From: UBA3071 sp965369635
Lineage (GTDB): Bacteria; Chloroflexota; Anaerolineae; UBA3071
Assembly: GCA_965369635.1 (NCBI GenBank)
Contig: CBDURC010000043.1
Span: 1-15,870 of the forward strand
Reading direction: 5' to 3'
DNA: 15,870 nucleotides
The notes beneath the pieces are model-generated. The model was not told where the DNA came from and made no database searches. It worked only from the letters and a program-made list of their open reading frames with translations. This document shows, in pieces, positions 7,427 through 14,301 of this stretch (positions are counted from its first letter, which is position 1; the number at the start of each line of letters is the position of its first letter). A program made the translations under genes and the position numbers.

Positions 7427-8383
7427 CTACACTTTCTGTCTTCTGGCCACACCGAAAATGCCAGTTGGCCTGAGGGTTAGGATCAGGAGCAGGATGGTGA
7501 AAGCGATGAGATCACGGTAGGTGGAGGAGAGCCACTCGAAGCCAGGAACCTGACCCAGGGCCACGACGAAGATCTCAATGAACCCCAGGAGGAATCCACC
7601 TAGCATAGCCCCCCTGATCTCCCCGATCCCCCCCACTACGGCACAAATGAAGGCTTTCCAACCAATGAGGATGCCCATGTCGAAGCTGATCACCTCGTAG
7701 GCGGAGCCAAACATGATACCAGCCAGCGCGGCCAACGACGATCCCAGAACAAAGGTGGAGGTGATGACCCGATTCACCGGTATGCCCATCAGAGGCACAG
7801 CTACTTGGTCATAGGACGTGGCCCGCATGGCCATCCCCATCTTGGTACGGCGTACGATCAGCTCCAGGCCGATCATCACCAGAATGGATAGCACGATGAC
7901 GATGATCTTGACATTGGTAAAGAAAACCCCGCCGACGCTGTAGATCTGCTTGGGGATCAACTGGGGAAAGCCTCGATCGGCGGCGCCAAAGGCGGCCAGG
8001 TTCAGGTACTCGAGGAGAATGCCCACCATCAAGGCGGTGATGACCACATACAGTCGGTTGGCTCCCCGTTCCCGCAGGGGCCGGTAGGCCGCCCGTTCGA
8101 TGCCCACACCCAGCGCGGCCGTCAAAACCATGGAGCCTATGATGGTTAACACCAGGATGAGCCACGCGGGCACGGCGAAAGGCAGATGGACACCGTACTG
8201 CCCCAGCAGGAAGGTAGCGATGAAGAACCCAACGTAGGCACCGACCATGAAGATATCGCCGTGGGCGAAGTTGATGAGCAGGAGCACACCATAGACCATA
8301 GTGTAACCCAGGGCGATCAAGGCGTAGAAGCTGCCCCACTGCAAGGCATTGAGCAGGTGCTGAAGGAAGATGCTAAATGTCAC
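7427..8383 (-). CDS. livH: Branched-chain amino-acid ABC transporter, permease subunit LivH
   Basis: Second permease, 318 aa, with about eight hydrophobic segments. The N-terminal ALQWGSFYALIALGYTMVYG run (13-32), followed by LLLINFAHGDIFMVGAY (34-50), is the LivH hallmark. The coupling loop TKMGMAMRATSYDQVAVPLM (180-199) and VVGGIGEIRGAMLGG (249-263) are also diagnostic. The start is GTG, supported by AGGAGG seven bases upstream. It is separated from livK by 246 bases of repeats and a hairpin, which may lower its expression relative to the binding protein. Confidence 0.95.
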   Translation of the reverse strand: MTFSIFLQHLLNALQWGSFYALIALGYTMVYGVLLLINFAHGDIFMVGAYVGFFIATFLLGQYGVHLPFAVPAWLILVLTIIGSMVLTAALGVGIERAAYRPLRERGANRLYVVITALMVGILLEYLNLAAFGAADRGFPQLIPKQIYSVGGVFFTNVKIIVIVLSILVMIGLELIVRRTKMGMAMRATSYDQVAVPLMGIPVNRVITSTFVLGSSLAALAGIMFGSAYEVISFDMGILIGWKAFICAVVGGIGEIRGAMLGGFLLGFIEIFVVALGQVPGFEWLSSTYRDLIAFTILLLILTLRPTGIFGVARRQKV

Positions 8384-8429
8384 CCGTTGGCCTCCTATTT
8401 AGTCGGATGGTCTGATGGTCGGGTGGTCA

Positions 8430-8546
8430 CTTGGGTTGAGTAGCCGCTTGGGCTGAGTAGCGAAGCGTATCGAAGCCAGGCGTATCGAAACCAATGGTCA
8501 GACCAAGGACTAACTGACCATCTGACCAAAGACTATCTGACCATTC
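8430..8546. repeat. Three nested short tandem repeats between livK and livH
   Basis: Three imperfect duplications lie side by side: CTTGGG(T/C)TGAGTAGC at 8430-8444 and 8447-8461 (period 17), GCGTATCGAA at 8465-8474 and 8480-8489 (period 15), and a 23-base unit beginning GACCAA(G/A)GACTA at 8501-8523 and 8524-8546. The last pair is bracketed by a 9-bp inverted repeat, AATGGTCAG (8493-8501) and CTGACCATT (8537-8545). No reading frame is supported. The CGTATCGAA / GAGTAGC words resemble extragenic palindromic repeats common in several bacterial phyla; that link is from memory and unverified. Confidence 0.65.
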
Positions 8547-8552
8547 AGAAGG

Positions 8553-8582
8553 GGCGGGCTAAGGACTGCTCCCCAGCCCGCC
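8553..8582 (-). terminator. Hairpin between livK and livH, likely attenuating or transcript-stabilising
   Basis: A perfect 8-bp GC-rich stem, GGCGGGCT (8553-8560) with AGCCCGCC (8575-8582), encloses a 14-base loop. It starts 48 bases after the livK stop. No clear run of U follows on the minus strand, so it is not a textbook terminator. In Liv and other ABC operons a hairpin after the binding-protein gene often protects its mRNA or limits read-through, and that is the favoured reading here. Confidence 0.5.
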
Positions 8583-8590
8583 ATCTACTT

Positions 8591-8623
8591 GACTCGAAAC
8601 TCGAAGCTCCAGACTCGAAACTC
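8591..8623. repeat. GACTCGAAACTC direct repeat just after livK
   Basis: GACTCGAAACTC occurs at 8591-8602 and exactly again at 8612-8623 (period 21), with a degenerate half copy CTCGAAGCTC between. It ends 6 bases before the livK stop codon. The style matches the TTTGAAG repeats upstream of alr. Confidence 0.6.
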
Positions 8624-8629
8624 ACATGG

Positions 8630-9802
8630 CTACGGACAGGCCTGATCGTGGAACTTGAACTTGCCATCCTCGATCTTGACGATGACCGCACACTTGATGG
8701 GATCACCCTCCGGAGTGAAGGTCATCTTGCCGGTGATGCCGTCGAAGTCCTTGATCTTGCCCAGTTCGTTCTTCACTGCCTCGCGGTCGTCCTCCAGCTT
8801 GCCGGTCAACTTGCCTGCGTTCTGGACGGCCTGCAGCAAGATCCCGAAAGCGTCCCAGGTCAGGGCGGCCACGTCACCGGGGGTCTCGCCATACTTGGCC
8901 TCGTACTCGTCAATGAAGACCTTGGTGGCGCCCACGGCTCCTTCGGCCGCGTAATGGGTGCTGAAGTACATCCCCTCGCAGGCATCGCCGCACAGCTCCA
9001 GCGTCTTCGGGTCACCCCAGCTATCGCTGCCCACGATGACCTGCGTCAGCCCCAACTCCTGGGCCTGCTTGACGATCAGCGGCACCTCGTTGTAGTACTG
9101 CGGCGTGAACAGCATCTCGGCGCCCGAGGCCTTGATCTTGGTCAACTGGGCGCTGAAGTCCGTGTCGCCGGTGGTGAAGCTGTCGTAGGCCACCACCGAG
9201 CCAGCGCCGTGAATAGCCTCCCAGGCGTCGCGGAAGTTCTCAGCCAGCCCCTTGGGATAGTCATTGGCCACGTCGTAGAGAACAGCGGCCTTGGTGAAGC
9301 CGAATTCGTCGGTGGCGAAGTTGGCCACCACCGGCCCCTGGAAGGGGTCGAGGAAGCAGGCGCGGAAGACCCACGGCCTGTCCAGGGTCGTGTTGGGGTT
9401 GGTGGACCAGGGGCTGATCATTGGTGTCTTGTTCTCGTTCGCCACCTCGCCGGTGGGCACAGCCTGCTTGCTGGACTGCGGCCCGACGATGGCCAGCACC
9501 TTGTCCTGCGTGATCAGCTTGGTAGCTGCGGCAGTAGCCGACTCGGCCAACGACTCGTTGTCGGCCACGATGACGTTGAGCTTGTACTTCTTGCCGCCGA
9601 CCTCCAGGCCGCCCGCATCGTTGATCTCCTTGGCCTTCATCTCCGCCGCACGCTGCGATTGCGTGCCCACGTAGGCAATGTCACCCGTCATGGGGACATC
9701 GAGGCCGATTTTGATCTCTGTTGGTGTCGCGGGTGCACAGCCAGGCAAAAGCGTGGCCAGAAGGACCAGAACCAGAAGCGCGCTCGATATTTTCTTGAAC
9801 AT
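8630..9802 (-). CDS. livK: Branched-chain amino-acid-type ABC transporter substrate-binding lipoprotein
   Basis: Extracytoplasmic receptor that delivers substrate to LivHM, 390 aa. The signal is lipoprotein type: FKK at the N-terminus, a Leu/Val-rich core, then LLPGC with lipidated Cys22, so the mature protein is membrane tethered. The mature part is a Peripla_BP_6 (type I fold) domain beginning IKIGLDVPMTGDIAYVG. The ISPWSTNPNTT stretch lies where LivJ/LivK contact the ligand amino and carboxyl groups. Two Cys pairs may form disulfides: one around LELCGDACEG and one between IKCAVI and the last residues QACP. The ATG has AGGAGG four bases upstream. No adjacent enzyme fixes the substrate. It leads the liv operon and is preceded by an unusually long structured gap. 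Confidence 0.93.
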   Translation of the reverse strand: MFKKISSALLVLVLLATLLPGCAPATPTEIKIGLDVPMTGDIAYVGTQSQRAAEMKAKEINDAGGLEVGGKKYKLNVIVADNESLAESATAAATKLITQDKVLAIVGPQSSKQAVPTGEVANENKTPMISPWSTNPNTTLDRPWVFRACFLDPFQGPVVANFATDEFGFTKAAVLYDVANDYPKGLAENFRDAWEAIHGAGSVVAYDSFTTGDTDFSAQLTKIKASGAEMLFTPQYYNEVPLIVKQAQELGLTQVIVGSDSWGDPKTLELCGDACEGMYFSTHYAAEGAVGATKVFIDEYEAKYGETPGDVAALTWDAFGILLQAVQNAGKLTGKLEDDREAVKNELGKIKDFDGITGKMTFTPEGDPIKCAVIVKIEDGKFKFHDQACP

Positions 9803-10105
9803 TGTTCCTCCTATCTGTGTCTATGATGGGACTCAAACCCATGGCGGGCCTGCACAGTGAGAAACCAGCTCGCCAATGATCACTGCGTAGGCCCATGACC
9901 GAAAAACGACAAGGTTCTGATGCGCTCTATCACCCCCTTTCGGTAGCAGCAGGCTCAACACCTGCTTCGGATCATGCGGGAAGTCCACCGAGGATACAAC
10001 AGCTTCATCGGGCGACATAGTCTCCGAATTATGTGCTTGACCATTTGTTCTGCGTCCAAATGTGCTTTGGAAACGGCTGTACGTCACGTGAAAGGCTTCA
10101 TTTGC

Positions 10106-10245
10106 AGGGCAATCGCCCAGAAGGGGTTTTCGGGAATGCGTTCCCCGAAGATTGCCCAAAACAGGGCTCAAGTTGAGCGAGTTCTTCACTGAAACGCCAA
10201 TCTTACCCCTTCAGTGGGAGAAAATTGCCAAGATGCGATTGCCCT
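10106..10245 (-). repeat. Nested, mutually exclusive inverted repeats upstream of livK
   Basis: Plus-strand AGGGCAATCGC (10106-10116) is the exact reverse complement of GCGATTGCCCT (10235-10245). Its core GGGCAATC (10107-10114) also pairs with GATTGCCC (10150-10157). The same segment can therefore form either a long-range 11-bp stem or a local 8-bp stem. Directly inside the local stem is a second hairpin, TTCGGGAA (10129-10136) with TTCCCCGAA (10141-10149), one base bulged. A 7-bp pair CACTGAA/TTCAGTG lies between (about 10188-10217). This could be a switching leader RNA or the relic of an inserted element. Confidence 0.5.
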
Positions 10246-10260
10246 ACTTCGTTCGACCAT

Positions 10261-10650
10261 TCAGTGAGGTGGATAGAGACGGAATAGAGGGTCACAACAG
10301 TAGAACATGCGTGCAAGCACATAATTCGCTACTATGTCGCACGGCGGGCTGAAACATGACTGCACAAAGTATAGCACAACCAGCCTGGGGACGCAAAAAG
10401 CGCAGGGGGAGCGTTGCACATTGGGGACAAGCTCTCCCAGGGTTTCAACGGGCCAGTTGAGCAGGCACCCCCGACGTATCTGGGCGATGGGTAGCTTGTC
10501 TACCGCGTAGCCAGCTAACTCCAACGGGCACTTGCCACCAATGCGTCGCTCGGGAGGCCGCTCCTTGTCTTTCTTGTTGTCTGTGGCGAAGGGGGTAAAC
10601 CGATAGACGAGCTCCCACTCGGCAGAATTCGCGTGCCAGTTTGGACAACG
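10261..10650 (-). pseudogene. Possible C-terminal remnant of a DDE-type transposase
   Basis: A 129-codon minus frame runs from just after a TGA (10653-10651) to a TGA at 10261, with no ATG or ribosome site. Its first half reads like protein: AEWELVYRFTPFATDN, then KDKERPPERRIGGKCPLELA, GYAVDKLPIAQIRRGCLLNW. The GGK-x-P-x-E-x-A-G stretch resembles the C-terminal end of DDE/integrase-core transposases (GGKTPAEAAG type). This is a recollection-level match, not a search result. The second half (below about 10420) loses coding character. Only the tail of the gene remains; no inverted-repeat boundary of an insertion sequence was identified. It could instead be a chance frame. Confidence 0.35.
10368..10396 (-). 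promoter_or_regulatory. Promoter-like site pointing toward livK
   Basis: On the minus strand TTGCGT (10396-10391) stands 17 bases from TATACT (10373-10368), which has TGC directly upstream, making an extended -10. Transcription would start near 10361, about 560 bases before livK, across the inverted-repeat cluster. No better promoter was seen closer to livK. The -35 block is nearly the same as that of the crp1 promoter. Confidence 0.45.
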
Positions 10651-10788
10651 TCAAAGCTATCGAGGCGGTTCTTGAGATTTGCGTCGTGTTTTGAGGGTGT
10701 CTTTACCAGTTTCATCCGTCGTCAGAGTCGCACAGCGGTTGGGGCTCCCAGTCATTGTGCCGCCGGCCGCCGTCCGATGCCGGGCCCC

Positions 10789-11241
<453 letters not shown>

Positions 11242-11246
11242 CAGCT

Positions 11247-11984
11247 TCAGCCCCTTCCGTTGTCATTGGCCCGATCCTCGGCGACGGCCTGCAGTCGGCC
11301 CCAGTCAAGAATCACCACCCGACCTCGTTTGGTATCAAGCATTCCCTGCCGGCGCAGGCGGCTCATGGTGCGGATGGCCGTCTCCACGGTCGTGCCGGCC
11401 ATGTCGGCCACGTCCTGGCGGGTCAGTGTCACGTCAATGAGCGTGCCGCCGCCGTCGGCAGGTTTGCCGGCCGCATCGGCCATTCTCAGGAGCACCCGGG
11501 CGACGCGCCGCTCCACCCGTTCCACGGCCAGGCTGTGCACCAAATCGCTGGCACTGCGCAGGCGACGACCCAGTTCCGCGATCACCGCCAATGCAAGTTG
11601 GGGGAAGCGACGGAGCAATGCGAGGAAATCCTGCCGGGCGATGGTGATCAGGGTTGTAGGCTCCATGGCCTGGGCAGTGAAGTCGTAGGGAGCACCCTCG
11701 AAAACCGCCATCTCACCCAACAGGCGGTTGGGTCCCATCACGTCCAGCACCACATCGCGGCCCTCCCGCGAATGGCGCAGGAGCTTGACCCGTCCTGCCC
11801 AAACGATGTACAATGCTTCTGGTGGATCGCCTTCAAAGAAGATGTACTCATCCTTGCCATAGCGTCGCTCACCCAGCAGGTTTGCTACTGTGGACCAGTC
11901 CCTCTCCGGCAAAGCGCCGAAAAGAGGGACCGTTCTAACGACCTTGAGCTTATCGCTAGGCAAGGGTTCCCTGTTCCCGTCCAT
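11247..11984 (-). CDS. Crp/Fnr-family transcriptional regulator (paralogue 1)
   Basis: DNA-binding regulator, 245 aa. A cyclic-nucleotide-binding-like jelly roll covers about residues 20-115, a dimerisation helix about 120-155, and a winged HTH about 187-225 (LTRQDVADMAGTTVETAIRT). The pocket segment (GEMAVFEGAPYDF, 90-102) keeps the Glu of the Crp phosphate-binding cassette but has no Arg where E. coli Crp has Arg82, so cAMP binding is doubtful. There are no cysteines at all, ruling out an Fnr-type iron-sulfur cluster. The effector is unknown. The recognition helix TTVETAIRTMSRL keeps the Glu and Arg used by Crp/Fnr to read half-sites. The ATG is preceded by GGGAGCGG. It has its own promoter and is followed five bases later by dtd. 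Confidence 0.92.
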   Translation of the reverse strand: MDGNREPLPSDKLKVVRTVPLFGALPERDWSTVANLLGERRYGKDEYIFFEGDPPEALYIVWAGRVKLLRHSREGRDVVLDVMGPNRLLGEMAVFEGAPYDFTAQAMEPTTLITIARQDFLALLRRFPQLALAVIAELGRRLRSASDLVHSLAVERVERRVARVLLRMADAAGKPADGGGTLIDVTLTRQDVADMAGTTVETAIRTMSRLRRQGMLDTKRGRVVILDWGRLQAVAEDRANDNGRG

Positions 11985-12066
11985 TCCGCTCCCGTTCCGA
12001 GGCTCGCTATGCGGCCGCCGCGTGCATCCCAGTCAGGAGAGGTACCAATCCCTCTCGGAGCAGGGC

Positions 12067-12095
12067 ATTATACCACGTTGAGCAGGGGGACGCAA
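12067..12095 (-). promoter_or_regulatory. Promoter of crp1-dtd
   Basis: On the minus strand TTGCGT (12095-12090), 17 bases, then a perfect TATAAT (12072-12067) with TGG upstream (extended -10). Transcription would start near 12060, giving a leader of about 75 bases. The leader includes a small hairpin GAGAGG/CCTCTC (about 12036-12055). The -35 block AGCAGGGGGACGCAA (12081-12095, plus strand) matches 13 of 15 bases at 10382-10396. Confidence 0.7.
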
Positions 12096-12211
12096 GCCCT
12101 AAGACACTTCGTCTGGTCAGCCAAGTCCGTACGACACTCGCCGGATTGCCTTCCGAACAGCGCAGGGTGCCATTTCTGCATCTCCAGGAAGGATTTCCTT
12201 ACAACGCAGCA

Positions 12212-12237
12212 AAGCCAGCCCTTACCCGAGCTGGCTT
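12212..12237 (-). terminator. Hairpin downstream of crp2
   Basis: A perfect 8-bp stem, AAGCCAGC (12212-12219) with GCTGGCTT (12230-12237), with a 10-base loop, lies 35 bases after the crp2 stop. Only TTT follows on the minus strand, so it is a weak terminator or an mRNA 3'-end stabiliser. The crp1 promoter lies about 120 bases further on. Confidence 0.35.
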
Positions 12238-12271
12238 CGTTTGGCACCTTCTGTTGGAAGCAGGGCATTTT

Positions 12272-13006
12272 CTACGGGAGGCACATACTATCTTGCAGTA
12301 CCCCCAGATCTCTCACCATCCAGTGGGTGTGGGCAATATTCCGCAGTTCTTCCAGGTCAGCCAGCACGACCCGCCTTCGCTGCGCGTGGATAAGCCCTTG
12401 ACGACGGAACTTGCTCATCGTGCGGATAGCCGTCTCCACCGTCGTACCGGTCATATCCGCCACGTCCTGACGGGTAAGGTGCATTCCGATCATCACTCCG
12501 TCGTCGGTGAACTGCCCTGAATTCGCGGCCAGCCGCAGTAACGCTCGGGCGATTCGCTGCTCCGCCCGATCCACCGCCAGGCTGCAGATGAGATCTGTGG
12601 CACCCCGCAATCGCCGACTGAGATCAGCAATCACCGCGCCGGCGAACGCTGGGCAGCGGTCTATCCAGTCAAAGCAGTCGCTGCGAGAGATGCAGAATGT
12701 GCTAGTAGGTTCGACGGCTTGGGCCAATGCCAGATAGCCGTTGCCATCGAAAACCCCCACGTTTCCCAGCATCTGTCCCTCGCTACATACGCGCAGCACC
12801 ACGTCCTTCCCATCAGGGGAACGGCGTAGGACCTTAACGCGGCCAGATTTGACGATATGAAGGGTGTCTGCGGGGGCTCCCAGCAGGAAAACGATGTCGT
12901 TCCTGTCGAAGTGTCGCTCGTAGATCAGTTGCTCTATCTCTGCCCTGTCGCGTAGCGACAATCCAGCAAAAAGGGGGACTATGTCAAGGAGTTCTCGTCT
13001 TTCCAA
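12272..13006 (-). CDS. Crp/Fnr-family transcriptional regulator (paralogue 2)
   Basis: Paralogue of the downstream regulator with the same layout: sensor jelly roll, dimer helix and winged HTH (LTRQDVADMTGTTVETAIRT). Within the 30-residue HTH stretch 25 residues are identical to paralogue 1. The sensor pocket differs: GNVGVFDGNGY replaces the cassette Glu by Asn and lacks the cAMP-binding Arg, so it is unlikely to bind cAMP like Crp. Several cysteines are scattered (VCSEG, FCISRSDCFDWIDRC), but not in the N-terminal Fnr cluster arrangement. The start is uncertain: TTG at 13006 has GGAG eight bases upstream and leaves a leader of about 40 bases. TTG at 13042 would sit about 5 bases from the predicted transcription start, so the shorter form (244 aa) is preferred. 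Confidence 0.9.
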   Translation of the reverse strand: MERRELLDIVPLFAGLSLRDRAEIEQLIYERHFDRNDIVFLLGAPADTLHIVKSGRVKVLRRSPDGKDVVLRVCSEGQMLGNVGVFDGNGYLALAQAVEPTSTFCISRSDCFDWIDRCPAFAGAVIADLSRRLRGATDLICSLAVDRAEQRIARALLRLAANSGQFTDDGVMIGMHLTRQDVADMTGTTVETAIRTMSKFRRQGLIHAQRRRVVLADLEELRNIAHTHWMVRDLGVLQDSMCLP

Positions 13007-13053
13007 ATCGCTCGCTCCGTCGCGAGATGTCGTTGAAGTCAACAGCGGGTGCT

Positions 13054-13082
13054 ATTGTATCATGTCCTTTCGACCGTGGCAA
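13054..13082 (-). promoter_or_regulatory. Promoter of crp2
   Basis: On the minus strand TTGCCA (13082-13077), 17 bases, then TACAAT (13059-13054): five of six consensus matches in each box with ideal spacing. The predicted start is near 13047. Confidence 0.7.
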
Positions 13083-13253
13083 TTCGGACGGCTTGCTTGC
13101 GCGCGGGCGCCATGTCATAGTCATGGAGCCTCCGCCAGCCGCCGATCAACCCTCTCCTTCCGCAGCACCCCTCCGGGCTACGAGAATCATCCGCACGCCA
13201 TCACCCTCAGACGGGTCAGGCTGGTAGAAGCCGCAGACGATCCATATCCTTTG

Positions 13254-13282
13254 TTGTCAATCCTGACACTCTGGACTATAAT
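13254..13282 (+). promoter_or_regulatory. Near-consensus promoter of the S49 peptidase gene with overlapping palindrome
   Basis: TTGTCA (13254-13259), a 17-base spacer and TATAAT (13277-13282) make the best promoter of the window. Transcription would start near 13289. A palindrome TGTCA-ATCC-TGACA (13255-13268) overlaps the -35 box, a position typical of a repressor site. Confidence 0.8.
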
Positions 13283-13299
13283 GACCCTACAAGCTTGTT

Positions 13300-13337
13300 A
13301 GGTGCAACGCACTTCGGTTGTCAAGTGCATTGCACCT
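13300..13337 (+). repeat. 15-bp inverted repeat in the S49 gene leader, built from two GTGCnnnGCAC sites
   Basis: AGGTGCAACGCACTT (13300-13314) and AAGTGCATTGCACCT (13323-13337) are inverted copies with one mismatch, separated by 8 bases. Each arm is itself a small palindrome, GTGC-AAC-GCAC (13302-13312) and GTGC-ATT-GCAC (13325-13335), with centres 23 bp apart. It lies about 10 bases after the predicted transcription start. It could act as DNA (two operator sites about two turns apart) or as RNA (a strong leader hairpin ending about 50 bases before the start codon). Confidence 0.7.
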
Positions 13338-13386
13338 GGTAGCTGAGTAGTCATCCCAAATGCATGATTCACGGAGAGATACCCCC

Positions 13387-14175
13387 ATGAGTCTGAAGAT
13401 GCCTCGACGAGGTCGCATTGCCGTGGTGCAACTCTTCGGTTCCATCGGCACGGCATTGCGCAGCGATGAATATGTGCCTATTCTTGAAGCCCTGCGGCGC
13501 AACAAGACCATCAAGGCCGTGGTGCTCGATATCGACTCACCCGGCGGCGAGGTGCCTGCCTCTGCCTATCTGCAACTAGCAGTGAGCAAACTGGCAGCCG
13601 AGAAGCCAGTGATCGCCTTCGTGCGTGGCACGTGCGCCTCCGGCGCGTACCTCATCAGTTGCCCAGCTCAGAGGATCGTCGCCATCCCTCATGCCGTGAT
13701 TGGGTCCATCGGCGTGCTCAGTTTCTGGCCGGTGGTGAGCGAGTTGATGGAACGGCTGGGCGTGCGAATGGAGGTGAGCAAAGGCGGCAAACTGAAGGAC
13801 ATGCACGCCTTCTGGCGGGCGCCCACGGATGAAGAGCGAGAGAAGTCCCAGGCGCTGGTGGATGAGTTCCACGAGGAATTCGTGTCCACCGTGGCGGAGG
13901 CGCGGGGATTGGAACCGGATGCGGCGCGGGCATTGGCCACCGGTGAAGTCTTCTGGGCCAAGCGAGCGCTGGAACTGGGGCTGGTGGATGAGTTGGGCGA
14001 CCAGGAACGGGCCATCGAGTTGGCGATGGAGCTGGGCAAGGTACCCCGGCGCCTCATCTACGTGAAGCCAAGACGGCGGCGCTTGCGGCGCTTGCTGGGC
14101 CGCTTCGCTAACATGCTGGTGGAGGAAGTCGGCATCCAGATAGAACGACAGATGCGGCCGCGCTTTTGGTCATGA
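13387..14175 (+). CDS. Cytoplasmic S49-family (SppA-like) serine peptidase
   Basis: Ser-Lys dyad peptidase related to signal-peptide peptidase SppA, 262 aa from this start. RIAVVQLFGSIG opens the domain and DIDSPGGEV (48-56) is the oxyanion-region motif. The nucleophile is Ser85 in the segment RGTCASGAYLIS and the general base is Lys137 in GGKLKDMHAFWR, matching the B. subtilis SppA Ser-Lys pair. GEVFWAKRALELGLVDELG follows as in the family. Unlike SppA it has no signal peptide or N-terminal membrane helix. Instead it ends in a very basic tail (KPRRRRLRRLLGRFANML...) that may lie on the membrane surface. ATG 13387 is chosen because GGAGAG lies eight bases upstream; ATG 13360 in frame has no such site. 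It is the only clear plus-strand gene and has its own regulated-looking promoter. No terminator is visible in the 126-base convergent gap to ugd. Confidence 0.88.
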   Translation: MSLKMPRRGRIAVVQLFGSIGTALRSDEYVPILEALRRNKTIKAVVLDIDSPGGEVPASAYLQLAVSKLAAEKPVIAFVRGTCASGAYLISCPAQRIVAIPHAVIGSIGVLSFWPVVSELMERLGVRMEVSKGGKLKDMHAFWRAPTDEEREKSQALVDEFHEEFVSTVAEARGLEPDAARALATGEVFWAKRALELGLVDELGDQERAIELAMELGKVPRRLIYVKPRRRRLRRLLGRFANMLVEEVGIQIERQMRPRFWS

Positions 14176-14301
14176 TCAGCCGCCTATGGCATGGACAAGA
14201 CAATGTCAAGCTGCTGAAGGCAGATGGCGCGCGACCTCGCTCAGCACCTCGCTGGAACCCTTATTCCCCTTGATATCGGTCAAGTCCTGCGGGATGGGCG
14301 G

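Larger units (their letters stand above)
9803..10788. other. Gene-poor spacer between dtd and livK, rich in inverted repeats
   Basis: Nearly 1 kb has no convincing intact gene, and its base composition is more AT-rich and less codon-like than the flanks. Besides the transposase-like remnant, promoter-like site and repeat cluster listed separately, it has a hairpin AGCAGG (9948-9953) / CCTGCT (9961-9966), an inverted pair ACCGAAA (9898-9904) / TTTCGGT (9938-9944), and a perfect 13-base palindrome GCTCAAGTTGAGC (10166-10178). A 118-codon minus frame (9833-10189, GTG start, no ribosome site, no family recognised) spans the hairpins and is not accepted as a gene. From 10651 to 10788 nothing notable is seen. 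Confidence 0.6.
13007..13386. other. Divergent regulatory region between crp2 and the S49 peptidase gene
   Basis: About 380 bases hold two back-to-back promoters (crp2 leftward, the peptidase gene rightward) and their palindromes. A palindrome GTTGA-CT-TCAAC (13032-13043) lies over the crp2 transcription start. The central 13083-13250 contains no credible gene. A 33-codon minus frame there (WIVCGFYQPDPSEGDG...) has protein-like wording but no start codon, so it may be a gene scrap. Confidence 0.6.

Noticed and set aside
8648..9826. 392-codon plus-strand frame opposite livK
   Set aside because: It is an antisense shadow of livK with no ribosome site and a composition skewed by complementarity. 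The minus-strand product is an unmistakable solute-binding lipoprotein.
9814..9842. tRNA-like T-arm on the minus strand (ATGGG stem, TTTGAGT loop, CCCAT stem) followed by CATAGACA
   Set aside because: The loop lacks the invariant C56, and no matching 5' acceptor strand, D-arm or anticodon arm was found at the right distance. It is probably chance or a tRNA fragment.
9833..10189. 118-codon minus-strand frame upstream of livK
   Set aside because: It has a GTG start without a ribosome site, no recognisable family or domain, and it runs through several hairpins. A Leu-rich stretch (VLSLLLP) first suggested a leader peptide, but the frame is too long and has no short leader start.
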